This document shows, in pieces, positions 47,601 through 55,586 of a DNA stretch of 64,000 bases. Under the pieces are notes generated by a model, which was given only the letters and a program-made list of their open reading frames with translations, was not told where the DNA came from and did no database searches. Origin of the DNA: CAVWUA01 sp963758025 (GTDB lineage Bacteria > Planctomycetota > Planctomycetia > Isosphaerales > Isosphaeraceae); assembly GCA_963758025.1 (NCBI GenBank), contig CAVWUA010000008.1:1-64000 (forward strand), given 5' to 3'. The position numbers and the translations under genes were made by a program. Positions within the stretch are counted from its first letter, which is position 1, and every line of letters begins with the position of its first letter.

Positions 47601-48197
47601 GTCGTGTCCCTGGAAGACGGCCAGGGTGCGCCTCGCGGCGGTGTCCCAGATCCGGATGGTCCCGTCGAAACTGCCGGAGGCGAGGAATTGCCCCGTCGGG
47701 TCGAACGCCAGACACTTCACGGCGTTCCAGTGCCCCTCGGGTTCGGGATCGTTCGCGGTCCCGGCGGGAAGCTGGGCCACGATCTCGCCGGTGGAGCCGG
47801 GATCGGCGCCGGGATAACGGTAGAGCGCGATGTTGCCCGACGTGCTCTGCACCCCGAACCCCGCCACCGCCAGGAGCCGCTGCCCCTCCCTGTCAGCCTT
47901 GGGGGAGAGGGCGATGTCGAAGATGGCCCCGCGCAGCCCTCGCCAGATGGGAGGCCGGATCGTGCGGGCCAGCCCCCGGTCCTCCTCGGCAAGGTTCCAG
48001 ACGTGGACCACCTTGTCCATCCCGGCCGAGAGCAACTGGCCACCGTCCGGGGTGAACACCAGCGCCATCACCGGGCCGTTATGGCCGTCGGTATCGAGGA
48101 CGAGCACCGGCTGGGTGGGGTTGCGGACCTCCGCCTGCGCGGCCGCTCGACCGGCAAGCAGGCTAAGGATGGCAACCGATCCCAACCCCAACAACAT
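44694..48197 (-). CDS. Exported WD40-PDZ-pseudo-caspase protein
   Basis: About 1,167 residues from ATG 48197, with signal peptide MLLGLGSVAILSLLAGRAAA. WD40 blades fill the first 700 residues (HNGPVMALVFTPDGGQLLSA, VHVWNLAEE). A PDZ-like module (TVQTIAPRSYAEAMGLEKGD) follows, then the WVLWMPQGYYDTSIAGD module with GWH, an Ig-like stretch (APGVHKVNVVISNDRGRE), and a caspase fold beginning LVVLAFGAGTFPKNARIPAI. The His is kept (LVESHV, codon 45237-45239), but the Cys motif reads LLDGVHEA, Val (codon 45084-45086) replacing Cys, so it looks inactive. The order WD40-WxPxGxxD-Ig-caspase matches the convergent plus-strand gene. An upstream short frame (48262, MNNSHAQERPS) has the better RBS, so the true start may lie there behind an indel. 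Confidence 0.82.
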   Translation of the reverse strand: MLLGLGSVAILSLLAGRAAAQAEVRNPTQPVLVLDTDGHNGPVMALVFTPDGGQLLSAGMDKVVHVWNLAEEDRGLARTIRPPIWRGLRGAIFDIALSPKADREGQRLLAVAGFGVQSTSGNIALYRYPGADPGSTGEIVAQLPAGTANDPEPEGHWNAVKCLAFDPTGQFLASGSFDGTIRIWDTAARRTLAVFQGHDGTPVTNVAFTPDGKTLASTGANGHVVLWNVEPRRLRDHDRQRTQAEGIERRKQLADDFNRLSQRFRARPNPQDARPDDPAGVAINALAISPDGKWLMIGRENGRLIRYQLDATGKLGDERWLAKLDRQGAVEALTFSPDSSKIAVSFLSQKINSKAERPPLGCDVEVRGLNGEALAPRIALDHLVYALAFRPDGQALAYAGGNAQAVYLKDLRDPQKPTLALVGQGRTVWDVGFSPDGQTVGFALDQETAENPRARYWGFHPRDRSVTGIARADLRRALHSFGGSVIEPVLRNRLRVVDGRGQAREINLERTDGSWWSYSFIPPSPEHPRLAVAVGADAGVVIFAREADGGDFRRVRLFAGHSGSVYALAPSADGKWLVTGSADQTVRLWTLAGCDQRGTFGATFAPGEDGRPTVQTIAPRSYAEAMGLEKGDVIKGLFIGGEAREPAEHLDELDGIAPEVRLEFQVQRGNQAVELGITKRDSPALTLFLGLDREWVLWMPQGYYDTSIAGDRKFLGWHRNGIAAGGAGVDIEAPTDFFTIDRFEPELRRPVVLNTLLATADLGQALALVPPPVRDAPEVVRQDSPPRVRITTPARPAVGRLIVGQPNLAVLARGVTDDLGAARRAIGAIRFLVDSQVQQTVNPAQPEAAVPAQLTLAPGVHKVNVVISNDRGRERTESFEVEYRPPPNAPPPAREPRLVVLAFGAGTFPKNARIPAIRFAEEDVRDVARFLAARENHGFANVEPPVILQGPDASAPRIRDALQTLDSERTRGDLGPGDTVVVLVESHVLMEDGETMILGTDADAALPPRSAFPAVEVANALGELATYGCRVLVLLDGVHEAPNAPPSWKSRVDGWTRELYRRNVITFVASVQGASQRVLSEGHGAFAQALLDSRNVRSESRLRTGPEAPRTLDHFRDVVEQEVRRLTGRKQIARCYVPGTIHPQIAIFDPPEGSGAASLKAAAVDER

Positions 48198-48262
48198 CAC
48201 GCGCGCCGGCCGGAGGAGCCTTGCGTGAGCGAAGGGCGTTCCTGGGCGTGTGAATTGTTCAT

Positions 48263-48674
48263 GGTCTCTTCCCGGTGCAAGGCCGTCCACGCAAGCATTG
48301 TCCCAACGTCTTCCTGGTTAACGCCCGGAATGTCCCATGCGTGACGGAGGATCTGACGGATTCAGACCTACTTGTATTTCCCGGGATGGGGGCCTTTTGC
48401 CGTGCCGCACGCGATAATCCCGCTCCGCAACACGCGAGACCACCCATTCATTCTGGACCAGGCCTCGCTACCACGACAAACACGAACTTCGGAAAATACG
48501 GATCAACATGCCGACCATTCGTGTCGATATCAAAGGGCAGATTCCGAGATTCCCCACCCGCCAGCTCGGATGGATCACTGCGGCTCATAACCCATTCCGC
48601 ATCCTTTGAGAACGACTCGAAGCCGAGTCCACTGTGGGTATCTCTTTGGCTGAGAGGATGCGGAGGAACTGAAC
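48263..48674. other. Divergent intergenic region
   Basis: About 410 bases between the WD40-PDZ-pseudo-caspase gene (minus) and the barrel-type gene (plus). Promoters for both are expected. No repeats, RNA genes or convincing short genes were recognised. Confidence 0.4.
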
Positions 48675-50181
48675 ATGATGCGAAAAACACGGTGTCTCGC
48701 GGCGTGGGCCGGATCGGCCATGGTCGGCCTCTGGTCCTGGGGCAACGCGTCGGCGGGAGTTCCCGGCGTGGCCCGCGATTCTCAGGTTCAGCCGGCGCAC
48801 GCGGCGGCCGCTTCCCGGGACTACACGCAGATCGTCTCCTATGAGCCGGCGATGCCGAGCCCGCAATCCTTCGCCGTGCCGGGAGGCCCCACGCCGGTCG
48901 GGACCTCGCAATTCGGTCCCGGAGCGGCCATGGCCGCCCCCGGAACCATCCCCGGCGCGGGAATGGGCGCTCCCGGGGCCACGGCACCCGGAGCCGGAGC
49001 GGCCGCGATGCCAGGAACCGCTCCCGGAGCGGCGGCCGGGGCCGGGCGCGGAGTCCGCGTTTGCCCCAGGAGCCTCGGCGGCGCCGGAAGCGGCCCTCTC
49101 GTCGGGGCTGGGAGGGGGGATCGGCGGCGGACCATCGGCCCTGGTGATGTTCGGCGATCAGGCCCCGATCTTCGGCGTGCCGATCGTGCCGCCGACGCCC
49201 CCCGTGCCGAACCCCCCGCGGCCGTTCGGGGTTCAGAACGTCGAGAAGGCGAAGACCGTCGTCCCCTGGGTGCGGGCCTTCAAGATCGCCGACAATCAGA
49301 GTCCGCTGCCGCAGGATCGCATCTTCTTCAACTTCAACTACTTCGACAACCTGAACGGTGACGTGAACCGCCGCATCGGTGCGCCGGTCTCCAACATCAA
49401 TGTCTTCCGCTACCAGCTCGGCTTTGAAAAGACATTCCTCGACGGTTACGCGTCGATCGGCTTGCGGGACAGCATCAATACCCTCTCCGCGAACAGCCTC
49501 ACGCCGGGGCTGGGGGGCACCTCAACGTCGATGGGCGACCTCGACATCTTCATGAAGTACGTGCTCTGGGAGAACTTACAGTCCGCCCAGCCGACGATCT
49601 CCAACCGGTTCGCCTCGGGGCCGACCTTCGCCTCAACTCAGGCCAACGGCGGCCTGGTCTCGACCGGGCTGGCGGTCCGGACCCCCACCGGGCCAGGCAA
49701 CTTCGCCGGGGCCTCCTTCAGTCGCAGTTTCCGCAATACCGCGCTCCAGCCGTTCGTCGGCTATTACTGGAGCCAGGGGAGATTTTACTTCCAGGGGTTC
49801 GAGTCGATCGACGTGCCCCTCGACCAGCGGGACGTGACGATGCTCTTCAACGATGTCGGCATCGGCTACTACTTGTATCGCAGCCAGAACCTGAATCAAT
49901 GGATCAACGCCATCGCCCCCACGTTCGAGGTCCACGCGAACATTCCGCTGAACCACCGCGACGTCTTCAACGTCAACGACGTGGCCGGCACGGCCGATAC
50001 GGTGGACCTGACCTACGGCGTGAACACCCTGTTCGGCCGCCGCTCCCTGCTCTCGTGTGCGATTGTCACGCCGGTCACCGGGCCAAATGCCTTCGATTTC
50101 GAAGTCATCGCCTTGCTAAACATCTACTTCGGCGGGGCTAGCCGGTCTCCCCGGGTCGCGACCCCGATCCTCGGGCGTTGA
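48675..50181 (+). CDS. Outer-membrane barrel-like protein with Gly/Ala/Pro-rich N-terminal region, frameshifted
   Basis: The start at 48675 has GGAGGA 7 bases upstream. The signal peptide MRKTRCLAAWAGSAMVGLWS ends near NASA. Residues 60-130 are a low-complexity AAPGTIPGAGMGAPG region. A frame change near 49045 leads to the main frame ending 50181. The C-terminal 300 residues show beta-strand alternation and aromatic-rich strands: IFFNFNYFDNLNGDVNRRIG, FRYQLGFEKTFLDGYASIGL, FVGYYWSQGRFYFQGFE and LLNIYFGG at the end. This suggests an outer-membrane beta barrel, similar in kind to planctomycete BBP7/transporter-like proteins. No specific family could be named. It converges on the giant surface protein gene. 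Confidence 0.62.
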
Positions 50182-50197
50182 CGGATGTCATCAGGTT

Positions 50198-50284
50198 CCG
50201 CATGGCCACTGGCACATTCCGGATTCCCGATCTTCAAAGCGGCAAGATCTATCTGGAATCGGGAATGTGCCAGTGGCCATGCGG
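50198..50284. repeat. Perfect 23-bp inverted repeat between convergent genes
   Basis: The 23 bases at 50198-50220 (starting CCGCATGGCCACTGGC) are the exact reverse complement of 50262-50284, around a 41-base spacer that itself contains GATCTT/AAGATC. It sits between the stops of two convergent genes. It could be a bidirectional terminator, but the long perfect arms also fit a miniature mobile or REP-type element. Confidence 0.6.
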
Positions 50285-50309
50285 CAGACTGTAAGGAATC
50301 TCTCGGGGA

Positions 50310-53300
50310 TCAGCCGAGCACGCGTCGCCAGAGCGCCGCCCGGGGATGCGTCTGGCTGATCCGGGCAAAACGGGACGCGGTTCCATTCGAGAGAAACGCG
50401 GCCCAAGGGCCTCTCCGCGTGGTCCCCGTCGGGATGTTCACGTGCCGAGCCTGCCAGAGATTCCACCAGGGGCGGTTCCCCTCGCCCCCCTTTGCGGCCA
50501 GAAGTGCCGCGAAGGGCCTCGTCCGAGCGGTCGGGTGGGCGTGGGGGTTGGGGATCGTCGAGAAGGCCGCCGGGTTCCCGATGGCGACGTCGTTGCCCAC
50601 CACGATGTTGTTGAGGATGCGGTTCCCATTCGCGCCCGTCGCCGTCACCGACATGCCGCCGAGAACGATCTGGATGCCGCTGAACCCGTTGAACGCGATG
50701 ATGTTCGGGGCCGTTCCGCCGACCGTGTTGCCGGTCGTGTTCTCGATCAGCACCCCATCGCCGGCATTGCCGAGGCGGGCCGTGCGGTCGAAGTTCGTGC
50801 CGATCGCGTTGCCCAGCACGAGGTTCCCCGTCGCCCCGGCGTTGGCGATGTCCACGCCGGAGAACCCGTTGCCCGAGATGATGTTGCCGGTTCCGGCCGC
50901 ATCGCCGCCGATGAGGTTGTTCGGGGCCGCGTTCACGAACACGCCGTCACGAGCGTTCCCCAGCGCGACGTTGCCGGTGACGTCCGTGCCGATCTTGTTC
51001 CCCTGAACGACGTTCCCCGTCGCCCCGGTGCCAAAGATCTGGAGGCCGACCGAGCCGTTACCCGAGATCAGGTTGCCCGCGGCGACCCCGGCCCCGCCAA
51101 TGGTATTCCGCGACGCGTTGTTGATGAACACGCCGTCGTTGACGTTCCCCAGCTTCGCCGTCCCTGTGACGTCGGTGCCGAGGAAGTTCCCCTGCACGAG
51201 GTTCCGCGACGCATCGCCAGTGAAGGTCTCGTCGTCCGCCGTGCCAAGCTGCTCGTCCGGCCCGGTTCCGACCGAAATCGGCACGTTGCCAAGGATCTGG
51301 ATGCCCGACGAGCGATTCCCCGAGATCAGGTTGCGGTCGGCCGGGTCCGTGCCGCCGATCGTGTTGTCGGATGAGTCGGCCAGGAACAGACCATCCACAC
51401 CATTGCCCAGGGCCCTCGTGCCGGAGGCGTCGGTGCCGATGTAATTCCCCCGGATCGTGTTGCCGCCGTGAACCAGCAGCGAGATTCCCGTGATGGGGAA
51501 GCTGTGGATCGCCAGCCCTTGAACGACGCTGTTGCCCACCGGGATCACCAGGCCGCTCACCTGCCCCGATGTCAGGCCGCCGTCGAGCGCGACCAGAATG
51601 ACCGCGTTGCCGCCTGTCGCCGACGTGTTCGGATGAGAACCCGGCTGGGTGTAGCCGTCAATGATGACCGGGTCTTCCACGATCGGCAGCGGCGAGAGGG
51701 GCCGGATCGTCTGCACCCCCTCCCCCGGAATCTGGAAGATGATCCGGTCCTGGCCAGGGGTCGCGTTGGAGACGAGAAGCGCCTTCCGTAGCGAGCCCTG
51801 GCCCTGGTCGTTGGTATTGGTCACGATCACCGAGTCGTCGTCGATGATCGTGCAGACCCCCTTCGCCAGTTCGTGTGTGGACTCACCCGCATCCAGGTAA
51901 TAATTGTTGAGGTAGTTGAGGTAGTTGTAGTAGTTGCCGTAGTCGAGATTCGCCGTGGTGAGGATCACGCAGAACGTTTCATTCCCCTCGATCAGGAAGT
52001 CTCCAAGGACCTGCACCGTGATCGTCTTCGTCGTCTCTCCCGGAGCGAAGGTCAAGGTTCCGCTGGTGGGGATGTAGTCCTGCCCGGCCTTCGCCGTACC
52101 GTCGGCGGTGTTGTAGGCGACCGAGAACGGACGATCGACCGGGTTGGACAGCGTCACGGTGAACACGGCGGGCGTGGTGCCGACATCCCCTTCGACGACC
52201 GAGATGTTGTTGATCGAGACCGTGTTGACATCGTCGTTGACGATGGTGCCGATCCCCACCCCCCGGGCGATCGTCGCGTTCACCGGGTCGCTCAGAACCA
52301 CGCTGAACGTCTCGGTGTTCTCGACCGTCCGGTCGCCGATGACCGGGACAAGGATCGTCCGCGTCGTGGTGCCTGGGTCGAAGGTGAGGGTCCCGCTGGT
52401 GGCGACGTAATCCTCGCCCGCCGTCGCCGTGCCATTCATCGTGGCGTAGGCGACCATGATTGGAAAATCGCTCGGCGCGGACAGAGTCACGGTGAATACG
52501 GCATTGGTCGTGCCGGCATCCCCTTCATTGACCGGCGGCGCGTCGTTGATCGAGATCGTGGCGGCATCGTCGTTGACGATGGTGCCGATCCCCTGCCCCC
52601 GGGCGATCGTCACGTTCACCGGGTCGCTCAGAACCACACTGAACGTCTCGGTGTTCTCGACCGTCCGGTCGCCGATGACCGGGACGAGGATCGTCTGCGT
52701 CGTGGTGTCGGGGTCGAAGGTGAGGGTTCCACTGGTGGCGACGTAATCTTCGCCCGCCGTCGCCGTACCATTCATCGTGGCGTAGGCGACCATGATCGGA
52801 AACTCGCTCGGCCCGGAGAGCATCACGGTGAACACGGCGTTCGTCGTGCCGGTGTTCCCCTCGATGACCGGCGGGGCGTCGTTGATCGAGACGCTCGGCG
52901 GCGGGTCGTCATCGATGATCGTCAGCACCGACGTGGACGGGTCGCCCAGGCTCGCCCCTCCCGTGGGCATGCTCAGGTCGATGAAGACCGTCTTGTCCGG
53001 ACCATCGATGTTATCGTCGATAATCGGCACGAAAATCGTCTGGCTCATCTCCCCAGGCGCGAACTGGAGATCCTGGGAGACCCCCACATAATCGACCCCA
53101 TCGATCGCCGTACCGTTGCGCGTGGCGATGTGGACCATGACGGGGCCGCCCGCCCCGGTTAACCGGTTGACCGTGATGGCGGCGGACGAACCGTTCTCGT
53201 TCACTGAGTAGCTGGGCTGGGAGAACGCGAACTGGCCGGCATTTTCCACCGTCGTCATCTCGGTCGCGGTGTCGCTCGTGAACTCGTTCGCCGTGACCGT

Positions 53301-55361
53301 CGCCTGGTTTGTCAAGATGCCGGTCACGTTGGGCTGGACGACCAGCGTGAGCGTCACCAATTCGTTCGGCGCGATCGTGCCGAGATCCGCCGTGAGCACG
53401 CCGCCGCTGATCGTGTAGGACACACTGCTCGGGCTGAGCGAGACGAACGTGACCGTTGGTGGCAGCATGTCGGAGAGGGTCACCTGGCTCGCGTCGCTCG
53501 GCCCCAGGTTCGTCACACCGATCGTGTAGGTCAACGGCTGCCCGACCGCCACCGGGTCCGGGTCGTCGGTCTTCGTCAGGACGAGGTCAGCCAGCAGCGG
53601 AACATCGTTGGAGAATTCCGAGGTATTGCCGCTCGGGTCGGTCGCCGTCGCCGAGATGACCCGTCCCGGCGCCGCCGCCATCGGCAGGACGGCGGTGAAG
53701 TTCATCGTGCCGCTGGAGTCCGTCATCACGTCCATCGAGCCGAGGAAGAACCGCCCCTCGCCGAAGCCGGAGGGGTCCCCCGCGTCGCTGAAGAACTCGA
53801 CCCGGTAGAGCGTCGAGGAAGCGCTCGTCAGCGTTCCCGTGACCGTCGTCGTCCCGCCGGTGGAGACGGCGGAGGTCAGGTCGGGGAAGTTCTGCAAATC
53901 ATTGCCACCCGAGTCTGTGTCGAGCAAGTCGTTGAGGGTAACGCCGTCATCATTGAGATCGATTCCCAGCCCGTTGTTCGAGTAGATCGAGTTACGGAGG
54001 ATGGGATTGCTGAACCCGCCGATGACGCTGACCCCGTTGTTTCCGTTGAACGCGATGGTGTTTCCGGTCCCGATCGGCCCCGGGGCTGCGGCGACACCGC
54101 CGATCGTGTTGCTGTACGCGTTGTCGAGTCGCACGCCATCGCGGTCGTTGGGGATCGAAGACGTTCCGTTGATGCCGGTGCCGATGCGATTGCCCGTCAC
54201 CGTGGTGCCCGGGCGATTGACGAACACGACGTCCGTGATGTTGATGCCATCCTGGCCGTTGCCCGAGATGGTGTTGTCATTGATCACGTTACCGGAAGCG
54301 TACGTCGCCGTCCCGTTCGTCATCGTCAGTGAATTGATGCTGATGCCATCCAGGCCATTGCCCAGGGCGGCCGTCCCGGCGGCATTGGTGCCAATTCGGT
54401 TCCCTTCGACCCGATTGTCGTCCGCTTGGAGGAAAACGCCTTGAGTACTATTCCCTGAGATGAGGTTGTCGGCGATGAGGTTCCGGGAGGCCGTTACCTG
54501 CGGCCCGGCGGTCACGGGCGAGGGGCTCTGGAGGATCCGCACGCCGACGTCATTAGCGAGCGGTACCGTACCGGCGGCATTGGTGCCGATCTGATTGCCT
54601 TGGATCGTGTTGTCGTTGCCGTCAACAATCTCAACACCCACGCCCTGGTTGCCCGAGATGAGGTTGTCGGAAATCGTGTTCTGCGAGGCGGTCAGGCTCG
54701 TTCCGGCGGAGGTCGAGAAAGGTGAGATCGCGACGCCGGTGTCGATAGTGAGCGAATCGCTCGTACCCGTCGGATCAGCGCCAAGGTAGTTCCGCTGCAA
54801 CCTATTCTCGCTGCCCCGCACCGAGAGATTAGCCCCCTTGAAGTCGTAGATCGAGAGATCTTCAATGGTGACCCGATCGGCGAAAACCGCCAGGCCATCC
54901 CCACCAAGGAGACCATAGGAGAAGGTCGGCGTCACCGCAACGACCGGCGCCGGTCCGGCCGCAAGTCCGACTTGGCCCGGTCCGTCGATGATCAGATCGT
55001 CACCGTTGATCGTGATCTGACTCATCAGCTGGATCGTCCATATTCCGTTGACCGCCTGGGCCGCGGGAATGTCGAAGACGATCGTATCGAATACGACGCC
55101 TGGAGTCGGAGTCACCAACGCCTGCTCAGCGAGAGACAGATCGGCAAACAGGAGTTCTCCGTCGGCGATCGCGACCGCCTCCCGGAGCGTGATCTGAGCG
55201 TCCCGCTCGATCGGATCGTTCGGATTGAAGACGTCGCCGGTCGTATTGACCGTGATCATCGAGAGCAACATCCGGCCTTCGAGCAGGTCGAGGAACGGCC
55301 GAAATGACCGATCGCGGACGTTTTGGTTTGCACCACCAGATCGCTTTCGCCCCGTCCTCAT
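50310..55361 (-). CDS. Giant planctomycete surface protein: beta-helix, DUF11 and Calx-beta repeats
   Basis: A 1,683-residue protein from ATG 55361. Residues 19-34 (SFRPFLDLLEGRMLLS) are the planctomycete-specific N-terminal surface-protein motif. TLREAVAIADGE opens a first parallel beta-helix (to about 500) with NTISDN, GNQIGTNAAGT and similar turns. A DUF11 domain lies around 584-717 (YTIGVTNLGPSDASQVTLSD). Four Calx-beta domains follow (about 715-1175), each with a TATAGEDYVATSGTLTF-like core. A second beta-helix runs to about 1597. The last 80 residues are Arg/Pro/Trp-rich (ARTRPFAALLAAKGGEG, WRRVLG) and do not look like the repeats. Calx-beta and beta-helix domains point to an extracellular adhesive or matrix role. 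A TTG at 55424 is an alternative start. Confidence 0.85.
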   Translation of the reverse strand: MRTGRKRSGGANQNVRDRSFRPFLDLLEGRMLLSMITVNTTGDVFNPNDPIERDAQITLREAVAIADGELLFADLSLAEQALVTPTPGVVFDTIVFDIPAAQAVNGIWTIQLMSQITINGDDLIIDGPGQVGLAAGPAPVVAVTPTFSYGLLGGDGLAVFADRVTIEDLSIYDFKGANLSVRGSENRLQRNYLGADPTGTSDSLTIDTGVAISPFSTSAGTSLTASQNTISDNLISGNQGVGVEIVDGNDNTIQGNQIGTNAAGTVPLANDVGVRILQSPSPVTAGPQVTASRNLIADNLISGNSTQGVFLQADDNRVEGNRIGTNAAGTAALGNGLDGISINSLTMTNGTATYASGNVINDNTISGNGQDGINITDVVFVNRPGTTVTGNRIGTGINGTSSIPNDRDGVRLDNAYSNTIGGVAAAPGPIGTGNTIAFNGNNGVSVIGGFSNPILRNSIYSNNGLGIDLNDDGVTLNDLLDTDSGGNDLQNFPDLTSAVSTGGTTTVTGTLTSASSTLYRVEFFSDAGDPSGFGEGRFFLGSMDVMTDSSGTMNFTAVLPMAAAPGRVISATATDPSGNTSEFSNDVPLLADLVLTKTDDPDPVAVGQPLTYTIGVTNLGPSDASQVTLSDMLPPTVTFVSLSPSSVSYTISGGVLTADLGTIAPNELVTLTLVVQPNVTGILTNQATVTANEFTSDTATEMTTVENAGQFAFSQPSYSVNENGSSAAITVNRLTGAGGPVMVHIATRNGTAIDGVDYVGVSQDLQFAPGEMSQTIFVPIIDDNIDGPDKTVFIDLSMPTGGASLGDPSTSVLTIIDDDPPPSVSINDAPPVIEGNTGTTNAVFTVMLSGPSEFPIMVAYATMNGTATAGEDYVATSGTLTFDPDTTTQTILVPVIGDRTVENTETFSVVLSDPVNVTIARGQGIGTIVNDDAATISINDAPPVNEGDAGTTNAVFTVTLSAPSDFPIMVAYATMNGTATAGEDYVATSGTLTFDPGTTTRTILVPVIGDRTVENTETFSVVLSDPVNATIARGVGIGTIVNDDVNTVSINNISVVEGDVGTTPAVFTVTLSNPVDRPFSVAYNTADGTAKAGQDYIPTSGTLTFAPGETTKTITVQVLGDFLIEGNETFCVILTTANLDYGNYYNYLNYLNNYYLDAGESTHELAKGVCTIIDDDSVIVTNTNDQGQGSLRKALLVSNATPGQDRIIFQIPGEGVQTIRPLSPLPIVEDPVIIDGYTQPGSHPNTSATGGNAVILVALDGGLTSGQVSGLVIPVGNSVVQGLAIHSFPITGISLLVHGGNTIRGNYIGTDASGTRALGNGVDGLFLADSSDNTIGGTDPADRNLISGNRSSGIQILGNVPISVGTGPDEQLGTADDETFTGDASRNLVQGNFLGTDVTGTAKLGNVNDGVFINNASRNTIGGAGVAAGNLISGNGSVGLQIFGTGATGNVVQGNKIGTDVTGNVALGNARDGVFVNAAPNNLIGGDAAGTGNIISGNGFSGVDIANAGATGNLVLGNAIGTNFDRTARLGNAGDGVLIENTTGNTVGGTAPNIIAFNGFSGIQIVLGGMSVTATGANGNRILNNIVVGNDVAIGNPAAFSTIPNPHAHPTARTRPFAALLAAKGGEGNRPWWNLWQARHVNIPTGTTRRGPWAAFLSNGTASRFARISQTHPRAALWRRVLG
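52229..52900. repeat. 336-bp in-frame direct repeat (two nearly identical Calx-beta domains)
   Basis: The segment beginning CATCGTCGTTGACGATGG at 52229 recurs at 52565, exactly 336 bases (112 codons) later, with only scattered substitutions. It encodes two almost identical Calx-beta domains in the giant surface protein, a recent internal duplication. Confidence 0.75.
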
Positions 55362-55586
55362 CGTTGCCCCCTGGACGCTGGGTATGTCGTCCGGCTCGAA
55401 CCGCCGCACAAAGACATGGCACAATCGGCTTGCGGAATCAGACAGAATTTGTGATGTAGCTTACATGCGAATTAACGCAGAGTCAAAACCCAGACTCCCT
55501 ATCTTTCCTTATTTTCCCTTTCGATGCATTTTAACAAATTCGATTGAGCCCTGTTCCGAACACGATCGGAAGCCCGTCAGGGACTG
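55362..55586. promoter_or_regulatory. Divergent promoter region with ATGTA/TACAT dyad
   Basis: 225 bases between the giant surface protein gene and the glycosyltransferase gene. At 55454-55466 ATGTA and TACAT flank GCT, a 5-bp dyad that could be an operator. The AT-rich segment around 55480-55540 would suit promoters. No consensus box is certain. Confidence 0.35.

Noticed and set aside
52229..52900. Direct repeats as a CRISPR array
   Set aside because: Units are 336 bases, in frame, and encode Calx-beta domains.
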